From: DATJPR01 sp035506295
GTDB lineage: Bacteria > Bacteroidota > Ignavibacteria > UBA10030 > UBA6906
NCBI GenBank assembly: GCA_035506295.1
Contig: DATJPR010000248.1
Coordinates: 1 to 6,677, forward strand
Length of the DNA stretch: 6,677 nt
Direction of reading: 5' to 3'
The position numbers were made by a program, and so were the translations under genes. Of the stretch, positions 1 through 6,123 are shown piece by piece; positions within the stretch are counted from its first letter, which is position 1; each line of letters opens with the position of its first letter. The notes under the pieces were generated by a model. That model did no database searches, was not told where the DNA came from, and saw only the letters and a list, made by a program, of their open reading frames with translations.

Positions 1-512
1 TACGCCGGCTCGCTCATGCCAAGCGCGTAGATAAATCCGGAGTCCTGCGGCAACGCGGCAAGCCAGGGTGGAGGTGTGCGGGCGATGCCGATGCTCTGTT
101 TGAGGGAATCAGGAAAAGCGCCGTCGCCCGGACCAACAAGGGCCACCGTCATCTCTCCGACGGCATTGATGTCGAGTAACTTCAGCACCTTTGCGAGTGT
201 TTCGATCCTTGCGGTGTCGATCACTTCGCGCACTGTCGTGCTGATTGCCGTTACCCCGGCGTCGGTCACGCCGTATTTCTTCGTCCCCTCGATCACGACC
301 TCTTCACCGCGGACGGCATTTTCGACGCCCGAGGCGAACGCTTCGCCGCCGGAGGAATCGGGATAGTATGGCGTTCGTGCCATGCCGATCGCGCAGCTCC
401 CGCAACCGAGCTCATCAGGAAACAAGAACCATCGCGGGTAGTTCTGCGCGTACGCTGTTGCCATCGTCACGAGCAACAGCGCCGTCCCGATCCCTCCGAA
501 GACGATCTTCAT
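1..512 (-). CDS. Exported protein with tandem LPP20-like modules (3' end cut by window edge)
   Basis: The frame stays open from an ATG at 512 to the window edge, giving about 170 residues; the C-terminus is missing. Residues 1-22 form a signal peptide (MKIVFGG, a hydrophobic run to residue 19, then AYAQ), so the product is exported. Mature residues 25-60 (YPRWF, later CAIGMARTP) match the start of an LPP20-type domain: a P-x-W motif, then a small-residue strand ending in G-x-A. Near residue 145 the pattern recurs as PPPWLAALPQDSGFIYALGM, which looks like the start of a second module. Residues 37-40 are CGSC, a CxxC pair unusual for this fold; it could form a disulfide or bind a metal. The ATG follows the TAA of the LPP20 lipoprotein gene by 4 nt and has only a weak upstream GAAGG, so translation is probably coupled. 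Signal peptide and P-x-W motifs are seen directly; the LPP20 assignment and the two-module reading are inference. Specific function unknown. Confidence 0.8.
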   Translation of the reverse strand, partial: MKIVFGGIGTALLLVTMATAYAQNYPRWFLFPDELGCGSCAIGMARTPYYPDSSGGEAFASGVENAVRGEEVVIEGTKKYGVTDAGVTAISTTVREVIDTARIETLAKVLKLLDINAVGEMTVALVGPGDGAFPDSLKQSIGIARTPPPWLAALPQDSGFIYALGMSEPA

Positions 513-516
513 CTGC

Positions 517-1089
517 TTACTGGCCTTCGCTCTTCTTGAAGTCCTCGTACTTCTTCGCTTCGTCGTCCAGTTCCTTGAATGTCTCCGTTGCACGGAAGCG
601 GGTGTAAGTCTGATTGTTCTTCTTCATGCTTTCGAGCAACTGGTCGGCGGCGGCGCCGATGGGGAGCTGCATCAGCACATAGGCGCGATATCCGTTGCCT
701 TCGTGCCCCACCTTCTGTTGTTTCACTTTGCTGCCGTTGAGCACATTGGATGTCACCTGCTTGCTCGCCGACGTGAACTGCGAGAGAAGCTGTGTGTCAT
801 TACCGGTCCCGACTTCCTCGTCAAATTTCTTCACGAGGCTCTGCACGCGGACTTCCATCTGCCGCGAAATGTCGGCGCGGGCTTCGGCGGTGGCTTTCTC
901 GATCGCCAGCTGCATATCGGCCGAGGGGGCGGATTTCGCCGCGAAGAGGAAATTGGGATCGCTGGGCGGATTCAGGTACCAGTCCGGGACATCCGAAGCC
1001 GGAGGCGGCGCCGCTTCCTTGGAGCCGCCGCATCCTGCAACGAGCATGATGATCAAGAGAACCGGCACGAGCAGTTTCACGATACGCAT
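517..1089 (-). CDS. LPP20-family outer-membrane lipoprotein
   Basis: A 190-residue protein. Residues 1-20 are a lipoprotein signal: charged start MRIVK, a hydrophobic core, then the lipobox LVAGC with the lipidated Cys at 20 followed by GGSK. The absence of Asp at +2 favours sorting to the outer membrane by the E. coli rule, which may not hold here. A short Ala/Pro linker leads to an LPP20 domain at about 35-145: PDWYLNPP, then FLFAAKSAPS, then a long helix of A-rich heptads (AIEKATAEARADISRQMEV), and a closing strand YRAYVLMQLP. The tail, 150-190, is charged and helical. The family includes Helicobacter Lpp20 and FlgP of Vibrio and Campylobacter, which builds outer-membrane-associated rings or disks. 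The start at 1089 is chosen over the upstream GTG/ATG options because it has an AAGGAGGT site and begins the signal peptide. Its partner is unknown. It is flanked by other LPP20-like genes, suggesting shared assembly. Confidence 0.9.
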   Translation of the reverse strand: MRIVKLLVPVLLIIMLVAGCGGSKEAAPPPASDVPDWYLNPPSDPNFLFAAKSAPSADMQLAIEKATAEARADISRQMEVRVQSLVKKFDEEVGTGNDTQLLSQFTSASKQVTSNVLNGSKVKQQKVGHEGNGYRAYVLMQLPIGAAADQLLESMKKNNQTYTRFRATETFKELDDEAKKYEDFKKSEGQ

Positions 1090-1168
1090 GAGACCTCCTT
1101 CTTGAGTGTGTTGTGAAGAATGAGACCACGACAACATGACAACGGGGACCAAATCAACAGTCGGTGCG
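1090..1168 (-). other. 79-nt intergenic gap within the operon
   Basis: This is the longest non-coding stretch in the window, between the DUF2135-like gene and the lipoprotein gene. It holds the strong ribosome binding site next to the lipoprotein start and a small direct repeat (GTTGTC, AT, GTTGTC on the minus strand, about 1125-1140). I see no hairpin plus U-tract that would end transcription, and no convincing -35/-10 pair. The gap is probably transcribed through, though a weak internal promoter cannot be ruled out. Confidence 0.5.
1093..1100 (-). promoter_or_regulatory. Strong Shine-Dalgarno site of the LPP20 lipoprotein gene
   Basis: Read on the minus strand, AAGGAGGT lies 3 nt before the ATG at 1089 (GGAGG ends 4 nt before it). 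It is the best match to the 16S rRNA tail in the window and decides the start codon, excluding the longer frame that runs up to 1188. It suggests the lipoprotein is translated independently of, and perhaps more than, its coupled neighbours. Confidence 0.8.
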
Positions 1169-1939
1169 TCAGGGTGTGACCGTACCAAGTTCGTTTACCA
1201 TGCCGTCGACATATTCGAAGACATGCCAGTGCGTCCCGGGCATCCCCGGCGTAACCTGGAAGACCCTGAGGAGACGCCCCTCGGCATAGAGTTTCACGGT
1301 CGCGTGGGACCGCGCGAGCGTGTTCGAATCATCCTCATGACGATCGGAATAGTTGTGGACGGTGCACTCGTAGCGAGCTGTGCTCGAGATATCCTGCACG
1401 GTGATCGTCTCGGGGCCGAACCCGTGCGTCTCGTCCCGATCGAGGATGGCCGTCCCGTCCGCGGCGGCGTGCATGTCGCGATACGAAATATGATATCCGC
1501 CCTCCTTGACGAAATGCAGATCCAGGTCGCGTGGCTCCTCTCCCCAGTCGAGGACGATGCGCACCTGGTGGACGTTAAGCGTTGGCGACACGGAAAACCG
1601 ATTGAAGTACAGCGATCCGTTCATGACCTCGACGCCGAACTCAGCGGTGATGTACCCCGGCGCGCGGAACGCTACCCCAAGCTCGCCGTCTTCCGCCGGT
1701 GGATCGAAGAGGATCTTGCCGTCGAAATCCGTGACGAAGTCTCCGATGTCGCGCAGCGTCACGTGTCCCCCGTTCACCGGCTTGCCCGTCAAGGCATTGA
1801 AAAAACGCAAGGTCAGTTTGCCGGATTCCAGTTCTTCCATCGCGTCATGTGACCGGTCACGGACCTTCTTCTCCTCCTGGGCCTCCGTCTGCGGCACCAC
1901 GGCACACAACAGCACGAGAGAGAGCACCACAGATTTCAT
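1169..1939 (-). CDS. Exported DUF2135 (YfaP-like) protein with N-terminal carboxypeptidase-regulatory-like domain
   Basis: A 256-residue protein. Residues 1-20 are a signal peptide (MKSVVLSLVLLCAVVP, cut near TEA-Q). Residues 41-120 look like an Ig-type carboxypeptidase regulatory domain: LTLRFFNALTGKPVNGGHVT, then TDFDGKILF, then FRAPGYITAEF, the usual order of processing loop, D-x-D-G turn and GY strand. Residues 125-245 match the DUF2135 pattern known from E. coli YfaP: VRIVLDWGEEPRDLDLHFV with the DLDLH signature (D138, D140, H142), then ILDRDETHGFGPETITV, then YECTVHNYSD. The conserved acidic residues could bind a metal; that is inference. YfaP is itself uncharacterised but sits beside alpha-2-macroglobulin-like genes in E. 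coli. The start at 1939 is preferred to the in-frame 1996 because it opens the signal peptide, has GAGG 5 nt upstream and makes an ATGA overlap with the transglutaminase-like gene, implying coupled translation and a periplasmic role alongside it. Confidence 0.85.
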   Translation of the reverse strand: MKSVVLSLVLLCAVVPQTEAQEEKKVRDRSHDAMEELESGKLTLRFFNALTGKPVNGGHVTLRDIGDFVTDFDGKILFDPPAEDGELGVAFRAPGYITAEFGVEVMNGSLYFNRFSVSPTLNVHQVRIVLDWGEEPRDLDLHFVKEGGYHISYRDMHAAADGTAILDRDETHGFGPETITVQDISSTARYECTVHNYSDRHEDDSNTLARSHATVKLYAEGRLLRVFQVTPGMPGTHWHVFEYVDGMVNELGTVTP

Positions 1940-3423
1940 GACGGCCTCTTCAAGGGTATGACTGACGGCGTGACTCCTTTGAACTGCGGCATGCACATGC
2001 CGGCGTCCGCGCCGATGTAGGTGGGGTCGCAGATGGTATAGCGCCTTCCCTGATAATCGATGTTGTCTCCCGGAACGTCTTTCGAGAACATCACGGCGGT
2101 CGAAATGTGGCCGGGATAGTCAAGTCCGACGACTTCGAGGCGAATCAGCGCCCGCACGAGATAGGAAAAGAGAATCGCCCGGTCCTTGCAGTTGGAATCC
2201 GAGTAATAGAGGACCTCGTCGGGGAACATCGGCTTCTCCCGCCCGAAGAGCTCCTTGTCAACCTTGTAGCCGAACGCCGTCTGGGAGAACCGCAGAAGCA
2301 CGTTCACCGCTTCAAGTTCGCTCTTCCCTTTCAGGATCGGTTCGAATGCAGCATAGAGCGAGCCGGCCGCTCCCGGCGAGATGGAGCCGTCGAAGTACAC
2401 GGGGAAATCCGACTGGGGATAGTACTCGAAGAACCGCACAGCGTCTTTGCTGAAGGTCACCGGGACGGTATACGTGGTCCCACCGTATTCGAACTGCAGT
2501 CTTTTGCTTGCCGTCGAGTTGGTGAGCGACGGGAGCTCGCTGACCGCGAAGCGCATCAGCGTGGAGGCGCCGGGATAGTCCCCTTCGTAGGCATACATCT
2601 GCGTGATTTCTACCGGGGACTTGGGATCGAGCGGCACGGCGTAAAACCGCTGGCTGTCGCCGAACGAGAAGTAAGGAACGCCGAACAACCTCCCATCGAC
2701 GGGAATCAGAAGAAACACCTGTCCCCCGGTGAAGCCCACTTTCGCCATGTAGCCCGACTTCAGCAACATGAACCAGGTGAAGAGGACCGTCTCGTTGGAC
2801 ATCGATCCATACATTTTGCGTCCGATCGAAGCGAGCAAGAGGCAATATCCCCAATCGTTCAGCCTTCGTGCCGTTCGGATCGACGTCGCGGCATGGAGCA
2901 CCCGGTCATACGGCCGTCCGGCCATTGCTGCGAAGTACCCGCTGATCGATTCTTTCCCCGGGTCGCCGTGCAGCTTCACCGCAAGCTCGGAGGGTAGGGG
3001 AACCGAGATGTCGGCCCCGTAGAAGTCGATCGACGCAGCGTCCGGAGGTGGCGCAGGCGCCTCGACAGGGCTCGGCGCAGGCGCCTCGACAGGCTTCGGA
3101 GGAATTGCCGGCGTCGGCTGCGCCAGTGTCACTGCGGGCGTCGTAGGCGCGACGGGCCTGGGCTGATTCTTCGGCGGCGTGTAGACAGGCAACTTCACGG
3201 GGTCGGGGATCGGGTCGCGCTGAACGCCGCGGAACATGTCCACGCCGCGCCATTCGTGTTTCAGGAACTCGTAGAACGCCTGGTCGTTCTTGTCCTTGAA
3301 CTGCTGGAACTTCGCGTCTTCCTCATTCTTCCACTTCTTGAATTCCTCTTCGTCCTGACCGAACGCGGAGAACGAGAGGACCAGCGATGCGAGGAAGACG
3401 TATGCAAGGAGCAGGTGTTTCAT
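1936..3423 (-). CDS. Exported transglutaminase-like protein with N-terminal coiled coil and proline-rich linker
   Basis: A 495-residue protein. Residues 1-23 are a signal peptide (MKHLLLAYVFLASLVLSFSA, then FGQ). Residues 24-66 form a charged coiled coil with regularly spaced aromatics (EEFKKWK, FQQFK, AFYEFLKHEW, DMF). Residues 70-127 are a proline-rich linker with an eight-residue tandem repeat (PVEAPAPS, PVEAPAPP). The C-terminal transglutaminase-like domain, about 365-485, carries an apparently complete triad: C412 in SDSNCKDRAILF, H439 in YPGHISTAV and D466 in TICDPTYIGAD. Known activities of this superfamily include protein crosslinking, peptide or amide hydrolysis and peptidoglycan-related cleavage; which applies is not visible. 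Residues about 205-265 look like a degenerate copy of the fold. The start at 3423 has GGAGA 7 nt upstream; a GTG at 3444 would add seven residues before the signal peptide and is less likely. It probably acts in the periplasm on a protein or wall substrate. Confidence 0.85.
   Translation of the reverse strand: MKHLLLAYVFLASLVLSFSAFGQDEEEFKKWKNEEDAKFQQFKDKNDQAFYEFLKHEWRGVDMFRGVQRDPIPDPVKLPVYTPPKNQPRPVAPTTPAVTLAQPTPAIPPKPVEAPAPSPVEAPAPPPDAASIDFYGADISVPLPSELAVKLHGDPGKESISGYFAAMAGRPYDRVLHAATSIRTARRLNDWGYCLLLASIGRKMYGSMSNETVLFTWFMLLKSGYMAKVGFTGGQVFLLIPVDGRLFGVPYFSFGDSQRFYAVPLDPKSPVEITQMYAYEGDYPGASTLMRFAVSELPSLTNSTASKRLQFEYGGTTYTVPVTFSKDAVRFFEYYPQSDFPVYFDGSISPGAAGSLYAAFEPILKGKSELEAVNVLLRFSQTAFGYKVDKELFGREKPMFPDEVLYYSDSNCKDRAILFSYLVRALIRLEVVGLDYPGHISTAVMFSKDVPGDNIDYQGRRYTICDPTYIGADAGMCMPQFKGVTPSVIPLKRPS
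3050..3093 (-). repeat. 24-nt tandem repeat coding for the Pro/Ala-rich linker
   Basis: Two identical 20-nt copies (plus-strand GGCGCAGGCGCCTCGACAGG) lie at 3050-3069 and 3074-3093, 24 nt apart. They encode PVEAPAPS and PVEAPAPP in the linker between the coiled coil and the folded domains of the transglutaminase-like protein. An in-frame repeat of this kind can expand or contract by slippage without breaking the gene, changing linker length. Confidence 0.8.
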
Positions 3424-3440
3424 GGACGTGTCTCCGATGC

Positions 3441-4817
3441 TCACTGTTCACGCGCACGCGCGATAATGGAGGAGAGGTCCTTCGCGGAGAACCGGACTCC
3501 TGCAATTCCCTTCTCCAATGCGCGATCCTTGTCCTTGTCCATCCCCGTTGCCGACGTCGAGACCGTGCCGACGATGGTGCCGCTCGAGCCGTCTTTCAAC
3601 ATCCCGGTCACCTGGACGATCTGTGAATAGAGGTTCCCCCCCATCCCACTGACGGTCTGCCCCTCGGAAGCAGTAACGACCAGATGCAATTCAAAGCGGG
3701 CCTGTTGCTGGTTCGCGCGCACGTTATTCTTCTCAAGGTCCTTGATCACGCGTTTCACGAGTTCGAACTGCGCGGGATCGGGTCCGGCCCCGCCAATCGT
3801 AACCTTCATCGTGATCTGCGCTCCGGCGGCTGTGAAGGCAAAGGTGACGCTTGTTTTTTGCTCGACTTTGGTCTTCAAGCGGGCCGACATGCGGGGGATG
3901 TCCACAAACGCTTTCAGGGCTCCGGCAGTCCCGTCGGTCACAAGGTCGGGCGACGCGATCGGTCTCAGCGCGGCGATGGCGTCGCTGTTTGTCACCGCTG
4001 TCTCCTTCTCCTCCGCGCCGGTCGTGTAGGAGATTGTCAGTCCCCTGAGCGGTGTCGGCTTCCCGTCGATTACGGTCATCGCCTTGACGGCGAGAGGTTC
4101 CGGGAACGTCTTGCCGAGAGCGACCGTCTGGTTGTTCCCACCCTGAATGGTGAGGGACACGTTGTCGAGGATCTTGCTCAGCTCATATTCAAGATTATCA
4201 TACACCAGCTCTGGTGGAAGCGAGTACGCGCTCGGAGCGATCGAGTTGTAGAAGAAGATTTTGGGGTACAGGTCGGGGACTTCTCCCATGATCGAAGCGA
4301 AGGTATTCACCGCTTCACCAAGGTCGGCCGCGCCGGCTTGTGCGCGTGCGTTCTGCAATTTCTGCTGGAGCTCGCTCACCGGCCCATCAATGTCGCGCCT
4401 CAACCGTTCGAAAAACTGCTCCTTGTCCAGGACCGCGAGGACATACGACCTCGTATCCACCGGATTGACGAACGTTTCCGGGAACGTGAGGTCGACGAAT
4501 TCCATTTTCTCCACGACATTTTGCGTTTCACTGGTCATGTCAGTCGAGTAGTTCGAAACGTCCCCGACGATTTTTTCCGATTGCACATATTTCATCCGGG
4601 ACGAGACCGTGACCTTGATCTGTGATGCGATCCCGACACGGGCCTGCGTTTTCGCCTTTTCAATCCCATCGGTGCCGATCGCGCTTGCAACGGAAACCCA
4701 GTACATCTCTTCGGGATACCGGTTCGACTTGCCTGTCCGCGCCCAGTCGGGAAGCTGCGCGATCGCGGTGGAGCAGAGCAACGTCGCAAGTGCAAAGAGG
4801 ATGGCGTGCTTAGGCAT
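3441..4817 (-). CDS. Exported LPP20-domain protein with Ig-like middle and FlgT-like C-terminal region
   Basis: A 458-residue protein. Residues 1-20 are a signal peptide (MPKHAILFALATLLCSTAIA, then Q); the Cys at 15 is not in a good lipobox. Residues 22-135 form an LPP20-like domain: LPDWAR, then MYWVSVASAIG, then the helix GIEKAKTQARVGIASQIKV, then a closing strand RSYVLAVLDKEQFFERL. A helical stretch follows (145-200). Residues 215-340 are strand-rich and resemble Ig-like repeats (LAVKAMTVIDGKPTPLRGLT). Residues 345-455 resemble a C-terminal alpha/beta domain, with FELVKRVIKDLEKNNV, FELHLVVTAS and the helix DRALEKGIAGVRFSAKDL; this part is unassigned. The ATG overlaps the preceding gene by 8 nt and has GAGG 7 nt upstream, so translation is coupled. 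LPP20 assignment is from the P-x-W motif and strand-helix order; the other domain calls are inference. It may share an assembly with the LPP20 lipoprotein downstream. Confidence 0.82.
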   Translation of the reverse strand: MPKHAILFALATLLCSTAIAQLPDWARTGKSNRYPEEMYWVSVASAIGTDGIEKAKTQARVGIASQIKVTVSSRMKYVQSEKIVGDVSNYSTDMTSETQNVVEKMEFVDLTFPETFVNPVDTRSYVLAVLDKEQFFERLRRDIDGPVSELQQKLQNARAQAGAADLGEAVNTFASIMGEVPDLYPKIFFYNSIAPSAYSLPPELVYDNLEYELSKILDNVSLTIQGGNNQTVALGKTFPEPLAVKAMTVIDGKPTPLRGLTISYTTGAEEKETAVTNSDAIAALRPIASPDLVTDGTAGALKAFVDIPRMSARLKTKVEQKTSVTFAFTAAGAQITMKVTIGGAGPDPAQFELVKRVIKDLEKNNVRANQQQARFELHLVVTASEGQTVSGMGGNLYSQIVQVTGMLKDGSSGTIVGTVSTSATGMDKDKDRALEKGIAGVRFSAKDLSSIIARAREQ

Positions 4818-6048
4818 GGGTCGCCTCGAGGATGATCATTTTGCGGTTGACGTTCAGGCGCTTGACCTTCACGCCCATCTGCCGGGCGTCGTTGTTCTGT
4901 TCGACCCTCTTGCTCAGCTCCCGAAAGAGCCCGATCGTATTCTCAAACTGATTCTGCCAGATGATGTAGTCCACCGTCTTCTCCGTCGCGGCGTTCTGCT
5001 TCCTCTTCGTCGTCATGCCCTTCAGCACGTCGTCGAACATGTCGCCCACGGCGAGCGGGTCGTCGAATCTGCCGGTGATCTTGATGATCAGCTTGTATTG
5101 CTGCCCGATCCGGAGATCGTCTTTCCAGTATGCGTTGATCTTCGTGAGAACCTTCTCGATGGCGTCGTTCATGGCCATTTCGATCAGCGCGGCATCGGTG
5201 GAGCTCGGCTTTTCCGGACTGTATCCCGTCTCGGTGCCGAGGAGCCGGCCCGTGGTCGTTTCATAGGCGCGGCAGCCGACCACGCCCTTTTTGCCGAAAG
5301 GAACGCTCTGGACGTCGACATTGTAGACGATATAGACGTCCGCGCCTATCGTGAGCGCGAGCTTGTAGGCGTTGTCGTCCTCGACACCTTTCAGGGCCGA
5401 GTGGGCGTCCGCGAGCTCGGACAGGTTTTCGACCTGTTCCGGGACCTGGACATCGTACTTCCGCGAGGTGAGATACCCCTCAATCACTTCCGCTCCCTTT
5501 TTCAGGTTCGGCGAGTTCTGCAGGGCGGCGATCGGATTTTGTCCTTTGGGCACTTCCGGCAGGACCATGATGAACGGGTTGCCGAACGCCTCCGTCAGGG
5601 TCTGATGGGAGGCGATGATCCCCTGCTGCGAGAGGTCATCGATCAGCCGTTGCTGGTTGACGCGAACGAGCTTCTCCACCTTGACCCCATCTTTCGTATT
5701 CACGCGGCTGAGGATATCGTTTCCGACAAACGTGATATAGTTTCCTATCGTCTCGTCGGCGAAGATCGTCTCCGCGACCTTGCTGAATGCTTCTTCCTCG
5801 GCCGGTGTCTGGAGGATCTTCGAGGGGGCGTTGTAGAGCACATAGTAGACTGCGGATTTCTTCGCATCGCTCTCCGCGGCATCGACGTCCTCCCCAAGGC
5901 CCTTCGCCCGGATATTGACTTCCGAGGGCGAGAAGCTTTCAACGAACACCGCTTCGCGGCATTTAGGAAGGTTGGATTGGGCGGAAGAAGAAAGGGGCAA
6001 CGCAATGAACCCCGTGAACACAATACCGATGGCCGTGCAAAGTTTCAT
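4810..6048 (-). CDS. Exported DUF6175/FlgT-like protein of unknown function
   Basis: A 412-residue protein. Residues 1-23 are a signal peptide (MKLCTAIGIVFTGFIALPLS, cut near SSAQ). Residues 32-145 form an N-terminal module of the FlgT-N/LPP20 type: a strand, then AKGLGEDVDAAESDAKKSAV, where a Gly-rich turn leads into an Ala-spaced helix. Residues 155-270 (NPFIMVLPEV, VIEGYLTSRKYDVQVPEQ, ALTIGADVYIVYNVDV, CRAYETTTGRLLGTE) read as an alpha/beta domain of the TolB-N/CsgG/FlgT-M kind and resemble what I recall of DUF6175 proteins in Bacteroidetes. After a helix rich in D/A (287-305), residues 313-412 form a last alpha/beta domain closing with MIILEA. The chosen ATG has AAAGGA 5 nt upstream and opens the signal peptide; the TTG at 6069 lies inside the inverted repeat and is rejected. 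Periplasmic or outer-membrane location is predicted; the biochemical role is unknown. Domain calls are by eye, not by search. Confidence 0.82.
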   Translation of the reverse strand: MKLCTAIGIVFTGFIALPLSSSAQSNLPKCREAVFVESFSPSEVNIRAKGLGEDVDAAESDAKKSAVYYVLYNAPSKILQTPAEEEAFSKVAETIFADETIGNYITFVGNDILSRVNTKDGVKVEKLVRVNQQRLIDDLSQQGIIASHQTLTEAFGNPFIMVLPEVPKGQNPIAALQNSPNLKKGAEVIEGYLTSRKYDVQVPEQVENLSELADAHSALKGVEDDNAYKLALTIGADVYIVYNVDVQSVPFGKKGVVGCRAYETTTGRLLGTETGYSPEKPSSTDAALIEMAMNDAIEKVLTKINAYWKDDLRIGQQYKLIIKITGRFDDPLAVGDMFDDVLKGMTTKRKQNAATEKTVDYIIWQNQFENTIGLFRELSKRVEQNNDARQMGVKVKRLNVNRKMIILEATHA

Positions 6049-6053
6049 AGTGG

Positions 6054-6060
6054 TCCTTTC
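6054..6060 (-). promoter_or_regulatory. Ribosome binding site directly beside the inverted repeat
   Basis: On the minus strand GAAAGGA precedes the ATG at 6048 with about five nt between. It begins one to two nt after the end of the inverted repeat (6062), so the repeat hairpin would sit immediately upstream of the ribosome's landing site in the mRNA and could influence initiation. The effect is inference; the position is seen. Confidence 0.6.
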
Positions 6061-6061
6061 G

Positions 6062-6123
6062 GAACTCAACCCCCCTCACTCCCCCTTCTCTTACAAAGAG
6101 AAGGGGGACGGGGGGATGAGTTC
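6062..6123. repeat. Long imperfect palindrome (REP/MITE-like hairpin)
   Basis: Three nested stems are visible: outer GAACTCA (6062-6068) with TGAGTTC (6117-6123); middle CCCCCC (6070-6075) with GGGGGG (6110-6115); inner CCCCCTTCTCTT (6081-6092) with AAGAGAAGGGGG (6096-6107) around the 3-nt loop ACA. Together 25 base pairs form, interrupted by one A/A mismatch and an unequal internal loop (TCACT against AC). The right end abuts the stop codon of the barrel gene (6122-6124). Such C-rich and G-rich hairpins occur as dispersed intergenic repeats in many bacterial genomes. There is no U-run after the stem on either strand, so it is not a classic intrinsic terminator. It could protect the 3' end of the upstream message, dampen read-through or be an inert repeat. 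Confidence 0.85.

Noticed and set aside
1090..1168. Internal promoter in the largest gap
   Set aside because: A TTGTCA-like hexamer is present on the minus strand, but no matching -10 element at suitable spacing and no Bacteroidetes-type TAnnTTTG motif can be found.
1090..1188. Longer N-terminus for the LPP20 lipoprotein
   Set aside because: The extension would bury the lipoprotein signal and ignore the AAGGAGGT site just before the ATG at 1089.
2107..2997. A 296-codon open frame on the plus strand, and similar ones at 1136-1852 and 3684-4625
   Set aside because: All are antisense to well-supported minus-strand genes, and are Arg/His-rich with no motif or start signal.
3424..3444. Earlier GTG start for the transglutaminase-like gene, overlapping the preceding stop as GTGA
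   Set aside because: It would add seven polar residues before a complete signal peptide, and the GGAGA at proper spacing serves the ATG at 3423.
4773..4775. Lipoprotein signal in the 458-residue LPP20-domain protein because of Cys at residue 15
   Set aside because: The residues before the Cys (TLL) do not make a lipobox and the hydrophobic stretch continues to an AIA-Q signal peptidase I type site.
6062..6123. The palindrome as a rho-independent terminator
   Set aside because: The stem is strong, but no U-run follows it on either strand and the next gene's ribosome binding site begins at once, so a classical terminator is not supported.
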